Source: Botrytis cinerea B05.10
Taxonomy: Eukaryota; Ascomycota; Leotiomycetes; Helotiales; Sclerotiniaceae
DNA length: 64,000 nt
Direction of reading: 5' to 3'
Assembly: GCF_000143535.2 (NCBI RefSeq)
Contig: NC_037315.1
Location: 1,922,001 to 1,986,000 of the forward strand
In this document: positions 60,497 to 64,000 of the stretch, piece by piece
Layout: each line of letters begins with the position of its first letter
How positions within the stretch are numbered: the first letter of the stretch is position 1
Program-made: the position numbers and the translations under genes
Notes under the pieces: model-generated
What the model was told of the DNA's origin: nothing
Database searches by the model: none
What the model saw: the letters and a program-made list of their open reading frames with translations, nothing else

Positions 60497-62093
60497 CTAG
60501 TTGATATCTTTCAAATCATCTTCAGGATCATCTTGCATAGTACCGGATTTTATCGACGTCTCTCTCAATTTTATTGACCTCTGCTCGTCGATAGAGTCCA
60601 TCTGAATTGACGAATTTTCCTGCCCACTACCGCTTGCTCCAGACATCGAAGCAGGCATGATAGCTCTTCTGTTGTCGTCCACAGTCCATGCTCGACCAGC
60701 TGCAAACAGATGTCTATTTTCTAGCTGGCTGATCCGCTTGGCTTTTTCCCTTTCTTCATACAAGAGGCGATGATTCTTAAGTAGCTCCTGTCGACTTCGC
60801 TCAAATTCTCTCTGCTCAGCTTCTTTCGCTATGAACATGTTAGTGCATTGTCTCCTTTATCCTGAAGAGGCAATCTTACCCGGATCTCGCTTTTTCTTAG
60901 ACATCCAAAAGAGCTTTTTGCTGGCTGGGCCTTTTTTTGCTGCGAATTTAGCGTACTGTTTCTGGCTAATGAGAATATCCCAGTCGGAACTCTTTGTCAC
61001 AAAGAATTCTGCAGTCTCAGTGGTTATGCTGCTGTACAGGTAGAATCTTGATGTAAATTTTCTCGTAAATTTCCAACCTGGTCCTTGCTCTTCGATACCA
61101 CCCATTTGAACCTGTTCGTCCTCTGGTACCTCGGTGATTAGATGACTCAAACCAACTTCTTGGAGATATTTCTCGGATACGATATTTACATCGGAACCAG
61201 TGTCCAGCAACACTCGTGCGACTACCCTCTTTGGTGGCTGGTCATCCTGAACTTCTGGGCAGATCACTGCTGTGAAAACAGTCTTATCTGGATATTGGAA
61301 CTGAAGGTCAAGCTGCAAACGTAGTAGTGATGAATCATTAATCCCATCTTGGTATTCGCAATCAGATTGGTATTGATGTGTACGTCGCGCTATGTTTTGA
61401 GATTGGTTGCTGGTCTTCTGCATATGTTGCTTGTCAGGTCTATCTCCATGTCCATACTGATCATACAAAATTCTTTGCGTTTCGAATAGCATTGATTTAA
61501 GGTATTGCACTTCCTGTCTTATGCAGGAATTTGCGTCAGTGTATGCATTACATGTGGATTATATCAGAACTTACATGGATCGTTCGTTAACTTCATTCGC
61601 GCTGACTTGTTTGATATTGAGTTCTTGAATCTTGAAGCTACACATGAATGAGAACACTACTAGGAGAAAGATCATTGAAGGATTCATACAATAAGCAGAC
61701 ATCCTTGAAAAGAAGTACCGATTGTCTGAAAGAACGGTACTCATTATTCAAAATCTTCTGTCGTGATGAGATACGTAACCGTCGGGAGAGTGTCAATTTC
61801 CTATCTAGGCCAGGACCATATAGCTTGTGAAGTTCATCGACTAACCGAATCATGTGAGACTCGCAGCTGCGCATGGAAGCTTCAGCGGCAGCTGGAGGAG
61901 GTTCTCTAGAGTTGAGAAATGAATTTTTGATATCCTGCAGAAAAGCTATTAAAGTGGGAAATTCATTGATCAGGGAGTCTGGGTGTCCTTTAGCCACAGT
62001 ATCAAGTGTAATTTCGTTGTAAAAAGCCGTCGTTATTTTCGTTGCAAGGTCGGTAATTGCAATTATAGACGATACTAGGCCTAGGGCGTCCAT
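60497..62093 (-). CDS. Fungal STAND-type N-terminal domain fused to retropepsin-like domain
   Basis: Four exons: 61690-62093, 61575-61637, 60880-61517 and 60497-60828, 478 aa, introns 51-57 nt. Residues 1-135 start MDALGLVSSIIAITDLATKI and resemble the helical N-terminal domain of fungal STAND/NLR proteins (PigL_N type). A coiled-coil linker follows (NEVNERSIQEVQYLKSML). Residues ~225-340 form a retropepsin-like unit: VVARVLLDTGSDVNIVS (D261 catalytic), a Gly-containing flap region MGGIEEQGPG, and DWDILISQ, where the usual ILIG glycine is Ser. The tail is Lys/Glu-rich (REFERSRQELLKNHRLLYEE). A single aspartic domain would need to dimerise. No NACHT or NB-ARC is present. Exon 2-3 junctions were chosen by phase; an alternative acceptor cannot be excluded. 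Domain calls are by eye. Confidence 0.75.
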
Positions 62094-62616
62094 TGTACAA
62101 ATATTGCTACGATGGGCATTCGAACTACAGGTTTAAAGAGTAGTGAGGATTTGCCTTTGGTTCTTATCTTAAAACAAGAAGAGAGCATGAAGAGTAATTT
62201 AATAAGTTGTAGTCGACTTTGACCATATCGGGAGAACAATGCAGCTGAGCGCCATTGATTTTCAGCTAAGGCTGCGTCTCAAGCATCCTTGGTGTGGAGG
62301 CTTATATCATCCTCGTTGAATCCACGAATAACATTGTGAATTTCAATACTCACCGAAGACCAAATCTCGTTCTTGTGGCCGAGTCGATAGAGATGCATGT
62401 CCATTGTCCACGTGGTTCGAATTCCAAGGTGCAGTGGGGAAAACACCAGGATACACCATGCGCAGCCTGCTCAGCTTCATGCTCGTGGATCATCTTGACA
62501 ATTCAGCTTCTCCAGCAATTAAATAGTAAACCTACAACAATCTCAACACACCTTTCAACACCTGCTATGAATATGTTAATGCCATATCCTCACTGATCTT
62601 CGCTCTGGCAGGATCA
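62094..62616. promoter_or_regulatory. Divergent promoter region, STAND-N/retropepsin gene and DUF6594 gene
   Basis: 523 bp between the two divergent start codons. A tRNA-like A-box/B-box pair inside it was rejected (see rejected list). No factor site is claimed. Confidence 0.5.
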
Positions 62617-63790
62617 ATGTATTCAGCATCACTTGAACTCCCGCAAATCTCAAATCAGAGCTCAATGGAAAGAGCCGATCGTGAACCCGAAACAGCAAAC
62701 ACAATAAAGACAGCGGCAAGTGTCCACACAATGCGCACTCGAAATACTGGAGCGTCGACGTCGGGATCTAGGGTTCCTCATGAACGAGGCTATCGCAAAT
62801 TAGCGACCTTCATGACCAAAGTTGACGACGTTGTAATATTTAGGCGATTTTCAAAGCTAAATATGCTCAACTTATTGAGATTACAAGCCGAACTGGCAAG
62901 TCTCGAACTCAGTTATGAAGCCGCCTGCAATATAGATGACGACAGCAAAGACTCACAAGAAAGGGGATTCACGCAAAGCTTTTATGAACTGCGAGAGTTC
63001 GGACAGATATCCCCCGGCTCACAACTGGAACTGCTAGATAGAATTAACGATACACTTCACAAGTATAGTAGGTCAGAAATCAGCTCCTGGTACAAATGTA
63101 ATCACATCTAAAATTTGAGTAAAGATAGCGCATTATTACAAGTATCTCAAGTTCTCCGGCTGGATAAGCCCGATAGATATGACCTTGAAAGGCTTCACGA
63201 ATGGTTGAGAGATAAAGATCAGGGTGCATTGTTTCTTCACACACCAGAGGAAGAAATATGGGGCAAATTAACAGGTTCGGATGCGAAAACCAATATTTCA
63301 GATCAAGTGACTCTTATTCAGAGAGAAAGTGGGTTTTCGCGAGGGGTTATTCTTACTCTCGTCTCTCTTTATGATCTCATATGGGGACGTCATCGAAAGG
63401 TAAACATGCACTCCCCCATCTTCTTGACAAGGCTAAAGGATCGCAGAAAACTAAAAGAGTGGATGTTGAACGGAATCAAACGTATTACCCCGAATCTAAC
63501 GTTAGAGCGGCCGCTAAAGTGCTCACTTCGGTTCTTGCCTCCCTCTTTCCGGGGATTGTGATATTGGCGTTATATCTCATCGATACCACATTGAAACGAA
63601 TAGGCGCTATGCTTTGCTTTACCACGTTTTTTGCATTTGTCCTTTCATATTGGACGTCAGCAAAGACAATCGAAGTGTTTGCTGCGACAGCTGGGTGGGT
63701 ACTCCATAGCCCCTTTCAAACATGTCGCTTATGTGAAATAGATTTGTCGCTGTAGAAGTTGTGTTTATTGGAAGTGCGAGTACCAAATGA
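62617..63790 (+). CDS. DUF6594 family membrane protein
   Basis: Fungal family of unknown function with a C-terminal membrane hairpin. Exons 62617-63071, 63120-63399, 63447-63694 and 63742-63790, 343 aa, introns of 47-48 nt, all in phase. Signature segments: GYRKLATFMTKVDDVVIFRRF, LNLLRLQAELASLE, the SQVLRLDKPDRYDLERLHEW stretch, a helical region, then membrane spans VLTSVLASLFPGIVILALYL and MLCFTTFFAFVLSYW, and the family end EVFAATAGFVAVEVVFIGS, complete only if intron 63695-63741 is spliced (GG|A). The N-terminal ~55 residues are disordered. The frames break at each intron, so simple calls give three false stops. Divergent from the STAND-N/retropepsin gene. Confidence 0.88.
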
Positions 63791-64000
63791 GCAGCAACTT
63801 ACTTGCCACAGAACATGTATTCCGAATTGGATTTGGTTTGACCGTTGGGGAGACAAATAATTATGTATTTGCAGTATAGCTATTACAATGAACAGGAGGA
63901 AGAAGAAATAAAAATCAACGGGATTGAACAGATTTAAGTTTATCAGAAGAGGGAGAAGGAGGGGGGAAGAAGAATTGAAGATTCATGTGTTGATATCATG
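63791..64000. other. 3' flank to window end
   Basis: 210 bp after the DUF6594 stop; nothing recognised. Confidence 0.5.

Noticed and set aside
60497..62093. Retrotransposon with active pol region
   Set aside because: Only a retropepsin-like unit is present; no reverse transcriptase, RNase H, integrase or terminal repeats were seen nearby, and the gene has introns.
62376..62424. tRNA-like A-box (tggccgagtcg) and B-box (ggttcgaattc)
   Set aside because: The T-arm and acceptor stem do not pair and no anticodon arm forms; chance match.

Overview
The window is nuclear DNA of a filamentous ascomycete (Pezizomycotina). Genes carry short GT-AG introns of about 47-200 nt with CTAAC/CTGAC-like branch points, the ER chaperone ends in HDEL, and the kit of Dopey, Mon1, Tel2, Uba3, a DUF6594 protein and a fungal STAND-type N-terminal domain is typical of the group. 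A leotiomycete of the Botrytis/Sclerotinia kind is my best guess, but it is not proven here. No bacterial, viral or organellar segment was seen. All exon models were built by hand from splice signals, reading phase and family conservation. Coordinates span introns, which are listed in the evidence.

Layout. 1-7.2 kb: 3' part of a very large Ste20/GCK-like kinase gene, cut by the window edge. 7.9-9.3 kb: unrecognised minus-strand gene. 9.3-16 kb: AT-rich, gene-poor stretch with a degenerate 137-bp tandem repeat, short gene-like fragments and a spliced leader. 16.1-17.8 kb: Cys-rich/low-complexity protein. 18.0-26.4 kb: dense housekeeping block with complex I 49-kDa subunit, Pol I/III subunit AC40, Uba3 and Tel2. 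26.9-33.6 kb: FAD monooxygenase, WLM metalloprotease and proline iminopeptidase. 34.6-41.7 kb: Kelch/DUF4110 protein, HIT-finger (Vps71-like) protein, small mitochondrial membrane protein and protein disulfide isomerase. 42-44 kb: mostly empty, with one candidate 72-aa gene. 44.0-51.2 kb: two disordered proteins separated by a 2.2-kb region rich in minisatellites. 51.1-59.6 kb: divergent Mon1 and Dopey genes. 60.5-63.8 kb: divergent pair made of a STAND-type N-terminal domain fused to a retropepsin-like domain, and a DUF6594 membrane protein.

How they relate. Most genes are unrelated housekeeping neighbours. Functional groupings worth noting: Mon1 (GEF for the Rab7/Ypt7 step) and Dopey (endosome/Golgi traffic) share a 374-bp divergent promoter; Uba3 (neddylation) and Tel2 (PIKK maturation) share a 272-bp one; the STAND-N/retropepsin gene and the DUF6594 gene share a 523-bp one and are the most plausible candidate for an undescribed fungal module.

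Most notable gene-structure observations: a 6-nt microexon inside the nucleotide-binding motif of Uba3, a GC-AG intron in Tel2, an in-frame TGA inside an otherwise continuous gene at 50.1 kb, and a 58-nt antisense overlap of two coding ends at 51.1 kb.
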